NCBI GenBank assembly: GCA_963575745.1
Contig: CAUYUJ010019610.1
Coordinates: 152,123 to 175,514 of the forward strand
DNA length: 23,392 nucleotides
DNA from: Prorocentrum cordatum
Taxonomy: Eukaryota; Sar; Dinophyceae; Prorocentrales; Prorocentraceae
Direction: 5' to 3'
A program made the position numbers and the translations under genes. Shown here piece by piece: positions 8,019 through 16,227 of the stretch; position 1 is the stretch's first letter, and every line of letters begins with the position of its first letter. Under the pieces are notes generated by a model. The model was not told the DNA's origin and made no database searches. It saw only the letters and a list, made by a program, of their open reading frames with translations.

Positions 8019-8554
8019 CTACAAGGTGTACGAAGTCAGGATGCACCTGATCCTGGCCGTTGTGCTGGCGGTGCTGGCGGCTGCCAATTGGACAAAGAGG
8101 TGTTCGAGTCTGGCGAGCAGACTGCCGTCGCGCTTCGATGGAAGCGCACCGCCCTGCTTACCAGTGCGCAAGTCGCAAGTCGCAAAAGTTCGCGGCACAT
8201 CAGCGTCAAGTACACGCGTCGGTTGGCGCTCGTCCAATCGTCGATGTACCCCTGTAGCTCGATGTCGCACAGGCACAGCTGGTTGCTGATGGGGGGCCCG
8301 GCGACCACCATGAAGGTAACGCTGCTGCGTTTGGCCTCTAGGGCCAAAGGCATATGGCAAGCTCGATTGATGCTGGAGTGAATCGCGTGGGTGCGCATCA
8401 TGCGCAGCGCCGTGGGTCGTCGCCACTGCTGGCCATGTTGGTCAAAAGTCACTGGCTTGGCGCCGGAACCCTTGACCCAGGCGCACAAGTTAGGGAGGGA
8501 ATCGAGGGCGCGGTGGACCCCGCCCCTATTCGCGTCGCGCGTGATCCACAGCAT
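8019..8554 (-). pseudogene. Copia gag-like fragment
   Basis: This is an open minus-strand frame of 172 codons (8,554-8,036). The central stretch NQLCLCDIELQGYIDDWT, ANRRVYLTLMCREL-LRLA has the helix-rich layout of the copia gag segment, in which a D-x-E-x-W-like helix is followed by RR-x-x-x-L-x-L-x-G-x-AR-x-L. In the overlapping frame (8,426-8,019) SLLARLEHLFVQLAAAST could be the following gag helix, implying a frameshift near 8,120. There is no clear start and no promoter. Position, at the 5' end of the element and upstream of integrase, supports gag more than the residues do. Confidence 0.4.
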
Positions 8555-8560
8555 GCTGCG

Positions 8561-8795
8561 GTTGGTGCTGGCTAGCTAGCACTCTCGAAGTCGGAGGTGC
8601 GGACGACGTCGAATCCGCGATCTTGCAGGCCTAGTGTTGCGCCTCTTCCTAGTTCCAGAACCCCGGCGGGGCGCCCTGGGGCTGCTGCTCATTCCTGCCG
8701 GGGCAGGTCGGCGGGGCCAGCCTGGCGGGCTGGCTCGGCCGCATCCTAGCGAGGCAGCTCCTTAGGGCCTTCGGTGACACAGTCACCGAGAGACC
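8561..8795. other. Spacer between copia gag and dUTPase-like frame
   Basis: No coding signal was seen. A perfect 7-bp stem with a 3-base loop lies at 8,772-8,788 (CGGTGAC / GTCACCG), just downstream of the end of the dUTPase-like frame on its strand. A GC-rich stretch with GGCGGGG and CCCCGGCGGGG words lies at 8,655-8,735. No LTR-like match to the region below 2,830 was noticed. Confidence 0.4.
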
Positions 8796-9464
8796 CTACT
8801 CCGCGGATGCCGCGCTGCCTTCATCTCTCGCAGTGCATCTGGAGCCCTGGCTAAGGCACGCCATGCCGATGTGTGTCTGGAGCGAAGGAAGGTCGGGGAC
8901 GACCGCGATCTCGGCATCGCTGACGCTTCGTTCCAAGATAAGTTGGGCGACGCGACGGCCCTGCTCGACCACGCGCGCCCGCGAGCTTGCGTTGGACATG
9001 ATCACCTTGATCTTGCCGCGGAAGTCGGTGCCCACCGCGCTGGCCACGATGTCGATCCCTTCGAAGGCGAGTGGGGCGATGCGCAGGCGGGTGCCCGGCG
9101 GCGCGAGGACCACCAATTCGCTACCACAGGCCGCGAGTCTGAAGTCCGCGCACGCGGGGCGGTCGTAGCACGCGGCCCCAGGCGCGCCGGGGCTGGGGAG
9201 CTGGACCTTCAGCCTGGGGAGCTCGCGGCCGTCGGTGGCGTCGGAATCCCGGCCGTCGTTGCCCACCGCCACTAGCGCGAGCTGCTTGGGCGGAAGGCGC
9301 CTGGAGCGCGGCGCGAGCTTGGCGCAGTCGTCGACAGGCGCTCGGCGCCGACACGAGGTCAAAGCGAATGGCGCCTTGGCCCCACGCGAAACGCGAGGCG
9401 CTCGTGGGCAACGCCTGTCTCCACTGCAGACCTGACAGGGCAGGGGGGTCAGCACCTGCACCAT
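8796..9464 (-). pseudogene. dUTPase-like protein lacking key motifs
   Basis: This is an ATG-initiated frame of 222 codons on the minus strand. dUTPases hydrolyse dUTP to dUMP and pyrophosphate, keeping uracil out of DNA, and some retroelements carry a copy. Residues 80-112 (LPRLKVQLPSPGA to CADFRLAA) fit the region before and including motif 1. PPGTRLRIAP (122-131) leads to where motif 2 (RSG-x-A) should be, but RSG is missing and the text jumps to LAFEGIDIVASA. Motif 3, normally a V-I-D-x-D-Y-R-G pattern, reads VGTDFRGKIKVI (144-155): the catalytic Asp is Gly and the Tyr is Phe. Motif 4 is present as EQGRRVAQLILER (167-179). The Gly-rich motif 5 is absent. The frame is intact, yet the product should not be an active dUTPase. 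It lies 240 bp upstream of the copia gag-like piece on the same strand, so it may belong to that or another element. Confidence 0.8.
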
Positions 9465-9560
9465 CCACGGCTGGGGCGCGCATGCTGTGCCTGGTCACGC
9501 TGTCATGGGAAGTCGCTGCGACGGGGCAGTGAACCTCCCGCTGCCGACTCCTACAATCAA

Positions 9561-9773
9561 TTTGGACGCCCGAAATGGGCACGGAGAAAACGGGCACAAT
9601 GTCCAACAACAAATGTTGTCCCAAACCAACAGCGGCAACTGTTGGCCAGGCGGCCTTCTGTCTCACATGGACACAGGCCGCGGCGACACCAACAGCGAGT
9701 CCTGTTCAGAATGAACAGGAACTGCTGTTGGGCATTGTACCCATTCTTTCCGTGCCCATGCCGTTCGTGCCGG
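9561..9773. mobile_element. MITE family 1, full copy (213 bp)
   Basis: The element starts TTTGGACGCCCGAAATGGGC and ends with the diverged reverse complement of that sequence. Strong inner terminal-repeat blocks are GGGCACGG…GTCCAACAAC at the left and GTTGGGCATTGTACCC…CCGTGCCCA at the right. It is flanked by ATCAA at 9,556-9,560 and 9,774-9,778, a likely 5-bp target duplication. It is about 85% similar along its whole length to 21,099-21,311, which is also 213 bp. It lacks any coding frame of its own. It sits between a gag-like scrap and the dUTPase-like frame, so it may have inserted into an older retroelement. Confidence 0.9.
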
Positions 9774-9774
9774 A

Positions 9775-10480
9775 TCAAGACGACAACCTCTCCTCTGAGG
9801 GCCCAGCGGTGGGCCCGGGCGCCGGCGTCGACGGCGACGTCTAACTGGCCACCCGGCAAGTCGGTGCTCGCCAGGTAGCGCGGCGAGTCGATCGAAGGAC
9901 TCGAACCCGTTCCCGACGAGGTCGGCCGCCGCGGGAACGTCGACATGCAGGGAGGCGCGCGCATGTCCAGCCAGGCGTCGCAAGGCGCCGCCGCGCGCAC
10001 TGCGCTGCACTGCCCGGCGACCGCGCGAGGCCTGACTGAGGCGTCACGGGGGCAGGGGCCAGCCGAGGAGACTGCGCGAGGTCGTGCTGCGGCGCGATCT
10101 CCATTGGCGCGCTCCAGACCGACGCTGCGCGGGCCGGCGGCGCAATTGCCGGAGCCGCCAATGCACTGCTGCCGCGCGCGCTGGCGCCGCGGGCGCCGGA
10201 ACCGTCGGCGAACGATCCGCGGCGACGACGCGGAACTCGGCGACGGCGTCGGCTTGTCAGAGGCGCGCCAGACAGCGCATCAAACGGGCGTCTGTGCTCT
10301 GCAGAAGTGGCGGGCGACATGATTGATGTAGGCTGTGGCGGCGCAGCAGGCGCACCGCCCGCTCGTCGCGCTGGAAGGCCTCGGGGCAGGTGGGCACCCC
10401 CTATCGTTGCCGCTGAACATCGATACCGAGGGGGGCGGAGCAGTTGGCGCGGCGGCCGGCGCAGGATAATGATCAACAGG
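9775..10480 (-). pseudogene. Gag-like scraps of a retroelement
   Basis: The minus strand here has coding-like pieces in changing frames. Near 10,390-10,260 it reads CPEAFQRDERAVRLLRRHSL and STDARLMRCLARL. Near 9,930-9,895 it reads DLVGNGFESFDRLAAL, which has the GxGFExxRxL layout of the central copia gag helix. Between them lies Arg/Ala/Pro-rich text with stops. No single frame spans it. The assignment to gag rests on one short motif and on the position upstream of other copia parts on the same strand. Confidence 0.35.
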
Positions 10481-10754
10481 TGTCTCCGCCCAACTCACCT
10501 TGCTGCCGCGTGAGATTAAGCGCCAGCTGTGCGCTGTGGAGCTCGTCGAGGTGCCGTCGTTGCGCGCGGTCGAGGGCGGCGCGCAGGTTGCGCTCGGCAT
10601 CGCGGCTGGCGAACCACGCGGCAATCGTGGAGCTCGATCCACGTGGCGCGCTGATGCCGAGGGCTGAGACTGAAGACGCGCAAGCCCAGCTCGGCAACTG
10701 AGCGTCGGCAGGCTGGGTCGGGGTCGCGGCGACAGGTGCGTCGAGGTCGCCCAT
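10473..10754 (-). pseudogene. Coiled-coil fragment, unrecognised
   Basis: This 93-codon minus-strand frame includes WFASRDAERNLRAALDRAQ, then RRHLDELHSAQLALNLTRQQ, a charged heptad-like helix. Its end at about 10,500 is followed on the minus strand by CAAGGTGAGTTGG, a fair 5' splice site. It might be a gag N-terminal coiled coil or an exon piece. No family is recognised. The frame from 10,470 to 10,870 stays open only because it is continuous with the stop-free satellite beyond. Confidence 0.3.
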
Positions 10755-10926
10755 CCAGTCGCGCCCCCCTGGGTTCGTCCCCTTGGGAACGCGCCGCCCA
10801 AATCGCTGTAGCGTTTTTACCTGACAGCTTTTGCAAATAGGTTTCTAATGGGATCAAAAGAAAGCGTCTTGACGCCCCAAGGGCCGGGCGGGATCCAGAC
10901 AAATCCGCACAGATCCGGCAGCCCCA

Positions 10927-10979
10927 GGAATCCTGTGGAATCCGGAGGAATTCTTGGGAATCCTTAGGAATCCATTCCC
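10927..10979. repeat. GGAATCC-rich patch, left border of satellite block
   Basis: Five or six variants of GGAATCC are spaced 8-10 bp apart, including CCTTAGGAATCC. A similar patch with CCTTAGGAATCC in the same orientation is at 13,844-13,915, on the other side of the satellite block. Confidence 0.8.
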
Positions 10980-11455
10980 ATAACACCACTCCCAGGCCAC
11001 ATTTTGAATGCCCGGAGCCAGCTGTCGGCCACTTCGTGTTCTTCGTCTTCCCAGAACACAATTCCCAGGCCATTCTGAATGCCCAGAACCAACTGTAGGC
11101 CACTTCGTGTTCTTCGTCTTCCCTGAACACCCTTCCCAGACCACATTTTGAATGCCCGGAGCCAACTGTCGGCCACTTCGTGTTCTTCGTCTTCCCAGAA
11201 CGCCATTCCCAGGACACATCTTGAATGCCTGGAGCCATCTGTAGGCCACTTCGTGTTCTTCGTGTTCCCAGAACACCCTTCCCAGGCCACTTTTTGAATG
11301 CCCGGAGCCAACAATATGCCACTTCGTGTTCTTCGTTCTCCCGGAACACCACTCCTGTACATATTCTGATTGCCCGGAGACAACTGTGGGCCACTTCGTG
11401 ATCTTCGTGTTCCCAAAACACCAGTCCTGCGCCATATTTTGAATGCCCGAGCTGA
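10980..11455. repeat. Tandem array, 71-73 bp unit, about 6.5 copies
   Basis: The anchor word CCACTTCGTG starts at 11,029, 11,100, 11,173, 11,246, 11,319 and 11,391. Each unit continues TTCTTCGTCTTCCCAGAACA, then CCCAGGCCA and TTTTGAATGCCCGGAGCCA. Because most units are 73 bp, the frame shifts from unit to unit. The repeating peptides seen on the minus strand (HEVAY, TKWPT, RRTRSG) are the same repeat in different frames. Confidence 0.95.
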
Positions 11456-11537
11456 GGCAGGCTGAGGCCAAGGCAGGCTGACGCCGAGGCAGGCTGAGGC
11501 TGAGGCTGAGGCACGCCGGGGCAGGCTGAGGCCGACC
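11456..11537. repeat. GCTGAG hexamer satellite, short left part
   Basis: About 80 bp of GGCTGA/GGCAGGCTGAGG variants lie in the same orientation as the main hexamer array at 12,618-13,843. The 13-bp satellite between them appears to be inserted into, or to have arisen within, the hexamer array. Confidence 0.9.
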
Positions 11538-11836
11538 GCCCGCTTTCGCCGCCCACTTTCGGCGCCCACTTTCGGCGCCCACTTTCGGCGCCCACTTTCG
11601 GCGCCCACTTTCGGCGCCCACTTTCGCCGCCCACTGTCGGCGCCGACTTTCGGCGCCCACGTTCGCCGCCCACTTTCGGCGCCCACTTTCGGCGCCCACT
11701 TTCGCAGCCCACTTTCGCCGCCCACGTTCGCCGCCCACGTTCGCCGCCCACTTTCGCAGCCCACTTTCGCCGCCCACTTTCGCCGCCCACTTTCGCCGCC
11801 CACTTTCGGCGCCCACTTTCGGCGCCCACTTTCGCC
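11538..11836. repeat. 13-bp satellite, left (inverted) arm
   Basis: About 23 copies of CCCACTTTCG plus a three-base spacer (GCG, CCG or CAG). The period is exactly 13 bp with few point changes. It meets the right arm at about 11,837, where orientation reverses. Counted outward from the flip, the spacers (complemented) begin CGC, CGC, CGG, CGG, CGG, CTG. Confidence 0.97.
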
Positions 11837-12532
11837 GCCGAAAGCGGGCGCCGAAAGTGGGCGCCGAAAGTGGGCGGCGAAAGTGGGCGGCGAAAGTGGG
11901 CTGCGAAAGTGGGCGCCGAAAGTGGGCGGCGAAAGTGGGCGCCGAAAGTGGGCTGCGAAAGTGGGCGCCGAAAGTGGGCGGCGAAAGTTGGGCCGAAAGT
12001 GGGCGGCGAAAGTGGGCGGCGAAAGTGGGCGCCGAAAGTGGGCGCCGAAAGAGGGCGGCGAAAGTTGGCGGCGAAAGTGGGCGGCGAAAGTGGGCGCCGA
12101 AAGTGGACGCCGAAAGCGGGCGGCGAAAGTGGGCGGCGAAAGTGGGCGGCGAAAGTGGGCGGCGAAAGTGGGCGGCGAAAGCGGGCGGCGAAAGTGGGCT
12201 GCGAAAGTGGGCGCCGAAAGTGGGCGCCGAAAGTGGACGCCGAAAGCGGGCGGCGAAAGTGGGCGGCGAAAGTGGGCGGCGAAAGTGGGCGGCGAAAGTG
12301 GGCGGCGAAAGTGGGCGGCGACAGTGGGCGGCGAAAGTGGGCGGCGAAAGTGGGCGGCGAAAGTGGGCGGCGAAAGTGGGCGGCGAAAGTGGGCGCCGAG
12401 AGTGGGCGGCGAAAGTGGGCGCCGAAAGCGGGCGCCGAAAGTGGGCGCCGAAAGTGGGCGGCGAAAGTGGGCGCCGAAAGTGGGCGGCGAAAGTGGGCGC
12501 CGAAAGTGGGCGGCGAAAGTGGGCGCCGAAAA
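11837..12532. repeat. 13-bp satellite, right arm
   Basis: About 53 copies of CGAAAGTGGG plus CGC, CGG or CTG, the reverse complement of the left-arm unit. Outward from the flip the spacers begin CGC, CGC, CGG, CGG, CTG, close to the mirror of the left arm. A 130-bp (10-unit) higher-order repeat is visible: GTGGACGCCGAAAGCGGG occurs at 12,103 and 12,233. Every frame is stop-free because the unit contains no stop in any phase. The long open frames on both strands are therefore a product of the repeat. Confidence 0.97.
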
Positions 12533-12617
12533 TGCTTGTCGTGAATGAGCCGTGCATTGTCGTGCTTCAGTTTTCGCTTGTCGTGTTTCGGTTTTCGTAG
12601 TCGTGAGAACGCCCGAG
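12533..12617. repeat. TTGTCGTG spacer repeat
   Basis: A short link between two satellites in which CTTGTCGTG, ATTGTCGTG, CTTGTCGTG and TAGTCGTG recur, along with CAGTTTTCG / CGGTTTTCG. It may be an older, diverged short repeat. No gene is seen. Confidence 0.6.
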
Positions 12618-13843
12618 CTTCTGAGGCTGAGGCAGGCTGAGGCTGAGGCAAGCTGCGGCTGAGGCAGGCTGACGCTGAGGCTGATGCAGGCTGAGGCTGG
12701 GGCAGGCTGAGGCTGAGGCAGGCTGAGGCTGAGGCTGAGGCTGAGGCCGAGGCAGGCTGAGGCTGAGGCCGAGGCAAGGCGAGGCAGGCTGAGGCTGAGG
12801 CTGAGGCTGATGCTGACTGAGGCAGGCTGAGGCTGAGACAGGCTGAGGCTGAGGCTGAGGTAGGCTGAGGCTGAGGCTGGCTGAGGCTGACGCCGAGGCA
12901 GGCTCAGGAGGCCGAGGCAGGCTGAGGCTGAGGCAGGCTGAGACTGAGGCTGAGGCGGGCTGAGGCTGAGGCTGAGGCTGATGCAGGCTGAGGCTGAGAG
13001 GCTGACGCCGAGGCTGAGGCAGGCTGAGGCTGAGGCTGAGGCCGAGGCAGGCTGAGGCTGAGGCTGAGGCAAGCCGAGGCAGGCTGAGGCTGAGGCTTAA
13101 GCTGAGGCAGGCTGAAGCCGAGGCAGTGGCTGAGGCTGAGGCAAGCTGCGGCTGAGGCAGGCTGAGGCTGAGGCTGGCTGAGGCTGAGGCTGAGCAGGCT
13201 GAGGCTGAGGCTGAGGCTGATGCAGGCTGAGGCCGAGAGGCTGACGCTGAGGCAGACTGAGGCTGAGGCTGAGGCCTAGGCAGGCTGATGGGGCAAGCCG
13301 AGGCAGGCTGAGGCTGAGGCTGAAGCTGAGGCTGAGGCTGAAGCTGAGACAGGCTGAGGCTGAGGCTGAGGCTGTGGCTGAGGCTGAAGCAAGCTGCGGC
13401 TGAGGCAGGCTGACGCTGAGGCTGATGCAGGCTGAGGCTGAGGCAGGCTGAGGCTGAGGCTGAGGCTGAGGCAGGCTGAGGCTGAGGTTGAGGCCGAGGC
13501 AGGCTGAGGCTGAGGCCGAGGCAAGCCGAGGCAGGCCGAGGCTGAAACTGAGGCTGATGCTGAGGCAGGCTGAGGCTGAGGCAGGCTGAGGCTGAGGCTG
13601 AGGCAGGCTGAGGCTGAGGCAGGCTGAGGCTGAGGCAGGCTGAGGCTGAGGTCGAGGCAGGCTGAGGCGGCTGAAGCAGGCTGAGGCTGAGGCAGAAGCT
13701 GAGGCAGGCTGAGGCTGAGGCTGAGGCTGAGACAGGCTGAGGCTGAGGCTGAGGCAGGCTGAGGCTGAGGCAGGCTGAGGCTGAGGCAGGACTGAGGCTG
13801 AGGCAGGCTGAGGCTGAGGCTGAGGCAGGCTGAGGCTGAGGCT
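12618..13843. repeat. GCTGAG hexamer satellite, main array
   Basis: About 1.2 kb of GGCTGA with GCAGGCTGAG interruptions and scattered variants (GCCGAG, GCTGAT, GCTGCG, GCTAAG). On the minus strand it is read as Gln/Pro or Ala/Ser/Leu strings, without stops in long stretches. I regard these frames as artefacts of the repeat. Longer sub-repeats recur, such as GGCAAGCTGCGGCTGAGGC at about 12,647, 13,141 and 13,389, which suggests segmental amplification within the array. Confidence 0.97.
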
Positions 13844-13915
13844 AAGGATTCCTACGGATTCCTATGGATGCCTTAGGAATCCCTAGGAATCCTTAGGATT
13901 CCATTGGATCCTAAG
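13844..13915. repeat. GGATTCC/GGAATCC patch, right border of satellite block
   Basis: Variants of GGATTCCTA come first (three) and then variants of GGAATCCTTA (three), so the two halves are partly inverted relative to each other. It shares CCTTAGGAATCC with 10,927-10,979. Together the patches bracket the whole satellite block. Confidence 0.8.
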
Positions 13916-13999
13916 GCCGTAGCCACTGCGACTGTCATTGCAAATGCGACTGCGACTGCGAGAACAACAGAATTCGACAACTGGATTCTCACCTGAATC

Positions 14000-14650
14000 T
14001 TAAGGGGAATGCTTCCAGATATGCTTATACACATCGCTGTTAGGTTTCTTTGCCGGGATAATTTTGTGGCGGTGCCACTGAGGCCGCTGGACCTGCCGGC
14101 GCTGTTGGCGCCGTTGGTGCTCCTGAAGCTGGCGCGGATGGCGGCTCTTCCCCCGCTGCTGCCGGACTGCCCGGCGACGCGGTCGCCGGGGCCGCCGGTG
14201 CTGCAGGGGCTTGCGCGCGGCCCATGAGGTCGGCCATTCCCTCGTCGCAGTCGTCGCAATTCGGCTTCGCGCGGCGAGGGCGAGGGCGGCGGCGACGATG
14301 TCCCTGCCCAAATTGACCAACGGCGGCGGCCAATGGGTCGCCACAAGCCGCCCGACTCAGAACTCGGAATAGCCGCCAGCGCTGCCCGCCGCGGCGCGGG
14401 CGCCGCCAGCGATAGCTGCATAGCCGCAAGAGAGGAGAGCGCCCCCGCGCCGGCGGCGCCGGGGGCGGTCGCGCACGAGGTGCTCCTCGGAGTCGCACTC
14501 GTGGCATTTGAGACGCGCCCCGCTAAGGCCCGCGCGGTTGCCCTGGCGGCCCGCGCCCGCGCCCGCAGCCCCGAATTTTCCATGCCCCTTGCCCTTGCCC
14601 TTGCCCTTCCCGGAGCCCGCGAACGTCTCCTGGAGGTCGTTCTCGGACAA
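14000..14650 (-). pseudogene. Gag C-terminus with damaged CCHC knuckle
   Basis: From about 14,650 the minus strand reads SENDLQETFAGSGKGKGKGK, a Lys-Gly run, then Arg-rich text and KCHECDSEEHLVRDRP (about 14,510-14,460). This is a retroelement zinc knuckle CX2CX4HX4C in which the last Cys (TGC) has become Arg (CGC). The knuckle normally binds element RNA during packaging. Downstream, in another frame, lies a Pro/Ala-rich tail (APATASPGSPAAAGEEPP and onward) to about 14,050. The change of frame near 14,380 and the lost Cys argue for a decayed gene. It is on the same strand as the copia element but 6 kb upstream, so it probably belongs to another copy. Confidence 0.75.
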
Positions 14651-15131
14651 GGTGGCTGGGAAAGCGCGGTAGCTCCTTGCCCCGCCGTTCGGTGGCCCCC
14701 TCGACGCGGCGCGCGGGCTCGCGGCAGTTGAAGCTGCGCCGGCGTGCTTCGGCGCGCTCGCGTGACTCGGGGTCGTCGGGGGCTATCTCCTCGCCGAATG
14801 GCGTCGGCGTCGGCGCCTGATCCAATCTCCGCTGCTGGGCGCGCCCCCCGCGCAAGCGGTGCCGCGCTAGAGACGCAGCCCCCCGGCGAGGCCACGGCCG
14901 GCGCAGGGGCCTCGGCGCCGACCCCGGCGCGGCAGGGCCCGCGCCGTCCCAGCCCCGCCCCCGCGCGGGCGCGCGCGGGAGGAACGCGCGCCGTTGGGCA
15001 GAGCTGGCCGCCGAGGTAAGGTTGCCGAGCGATCGCTCTATCATGCGCGCAAAACGTCTCAGCTGGCCCGTCGCGCCGGTGAACTGCCGAACGTTCGCGG
15101 GGAAGGCCATGTCGCAATGCTGCCGGGGCAC
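14523..15131 (-). pseudogene. Gag upstream region, frameshifted
   Basis: This minus-strand frame of 202 codons starts near FPANVRQFTGATGQLRRFAR, a segment like the copia gag helix pair that ends in R-x-x-x-x-x-W/F. It then becomes Arg/Ala-rich and finishes with EEIAPDDPESRERAEARRR, LPRFPSHLVRERP. The last words correspond, one frame off, to the SENDLQET start of the knuckle-bearing frame, so a frameshift lies near 14,650. The frame of 15,117-13,873 also stays open across this region but with a less protein-like composition. No initiation site can be chosen. Confidence 0.5.
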
Positions 15132-16227
15132 GGTGAGTTAAACTTTCGACACTCCGACGGCGCGCAACAACAGGAAGCCGAGTCTTTCGTGGCCGATCAT
15201 GAATATGCCAGCTTCCTACGCGCGGTTACGGGGGATGTCGAAGCTCGTTAGGTGTCGATGCGCCCCCGTGACAATCGGTTGAGATTCACCAGAGCCGACG
15301 CTGCCGAGGCGCGCCCCCCCTCGCCCTGCTGGCCCCCTGTTTCGGCCAAGCTGCGCATTGGGGCGGTCATGGGCGGCGCTGGGCTGCCATTGATGAGACC
15401 TCCTGGGACCTGGGCAGCCGGCAGCCATTCGTCCGCGCACTCGCGCGCCGTGCTGGTCAAGGCGCGACGTGACGCGGGCCGCCCGGCGAAACTCGTGGCT
15501 GTCTGACTGTCTGAGTTGCCACTGACCAGATCATCACCTCGCGCGCTCATTCGAATCCTGGAATCGCACGCAAGCCTGGCGTTCGGGCCCCCAGGTGCCG
15601 AGGTGCCGCGCGATGCCGCTGCCGCCGCCTGCGTCCACGCAGGCGATGCAGCTTGCGATGGCGCACATGCCGACTCCGATGGCCTTCCATCCAGAACGAA
15701 CCCCCTCCACGTGCCGCTAAGGTTCTGGAGGCTGGGGTTCCTCGAGCGACTTTGCATGAATCGCCGAGGATATTTGCCCCGGATGTGTCCTCCTCGTCAG
15801 CGCATTGGGCGTCCGCTTCTGTCGCGCCGCTGCGGCGCTCGCACCGCTCGGAACATCCCGCGACACAATCACGGGAATGCGATTCGTACGTCGTGCGGTC
15901 ACTGTACTGGGCACCGCGAGTTGCACGATCGTCTGAAGAAGCGCGCATCGAGATCCCGCCCTGCCGGGTCAGAGCAGGGAAAGCGAAGGGTCGGGCCCCG
16001 AGGTGTCGGAGCGATGGCGCCCCAATCGTCGTGCCCTCCGCTGCGTTCTCGGCAGCGGGGGGAACTCAGTTCCCGCGCTCTCCACTGCATCCCGGCTCGG
16101 CACCGACGACACAATTGCTGGGCGCCTATTATCAGTTTGCTTTTCCCTGGGCGCTCGAAACACAATCGCAAAAAACTCTGGACCTCGTTATGACATCGCA
16201 GATGTGATCGTCGCGACGAGCAACTGT
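15132..16227. other. Unrecognised, possibly decayed coding sequence
   Basis: Several frames of 60-225 codons overlap on both strands and none is clearly better. On the minus strand 15,757-15,248 reads QVPGGLINGSPAPPMTAPMR, MRSLAETGGQ and might be the N-terminal part of the gag described just downstream. On the plus strand 15,653-16,207 is open for 184 codons, Ser/Ala/Arg-rich and without motifs. I see no RNA gene, repeat or splice signal that decides between them. Confidence 0.35.

Larger units (their letters stand above)
2740..8560 (-). mobile_element. Degenerate Ty1/copia retrotransposon
   Basis: The minus strand contains, from high to low coordinates, a gag-like piece, an acidic Cys-containing tail, a methyltransferase-like module, a zinc-finger pre-integrase region, integrase core and C-terminal domain, a linker, reverse transcriptase and RNase H. 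Integrase before reverse transcriptase is the diagnostic Ty1/copia order. The reading frame changes at least a dozen times and stops interrupt it, so the element is dead. Its length, about 5.8 kb, is normal for the superfamily. No aspartic protease motif (DTGA-like) was found, and no LTR pair, primer-binding site or target duplication could be fixed at its ends. The outer limits are therefore approximate. The RT motif HVDDLK and the FxxxPGxxxxDxRxExLxCxxPGTG layout point to the lineage I recall from dinoflagellate genomes; that is recollection, not a search. Confidence 0.88.

Noticed and set aside
9890-9925. tRNA B box on the minus strand (GGTTCGAGTCC)
   Set aside because: The flanking bases do not form a T stem and no other tRNA arm is present. 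It lies in gag-like coding text (GNGFESFD).
10516-13072. Three overlapping minus-strand open frames of 567-753 codons and plus-strand frames of 220-247 codons across the satellites
   Set aside because: The 13-bp and 6-bp units contain no stop in any phase, so all frames stay open. The peptides are pure repeats and the frames overlap each other on both strands.
11450-13850. CRISPR array
   Set aside because: Repeats are contiguous without unique spacers and the setting is eukaryotic.
13914-13936. CCGTAGCCA, identical to the first 9 bases of the dinoflagellate spliced leader
   Set aside because: The following bases (CTGCGACTG) do not match the leader, and a 9-base match in 23 kb of GC-rich DNA is weak evidence.
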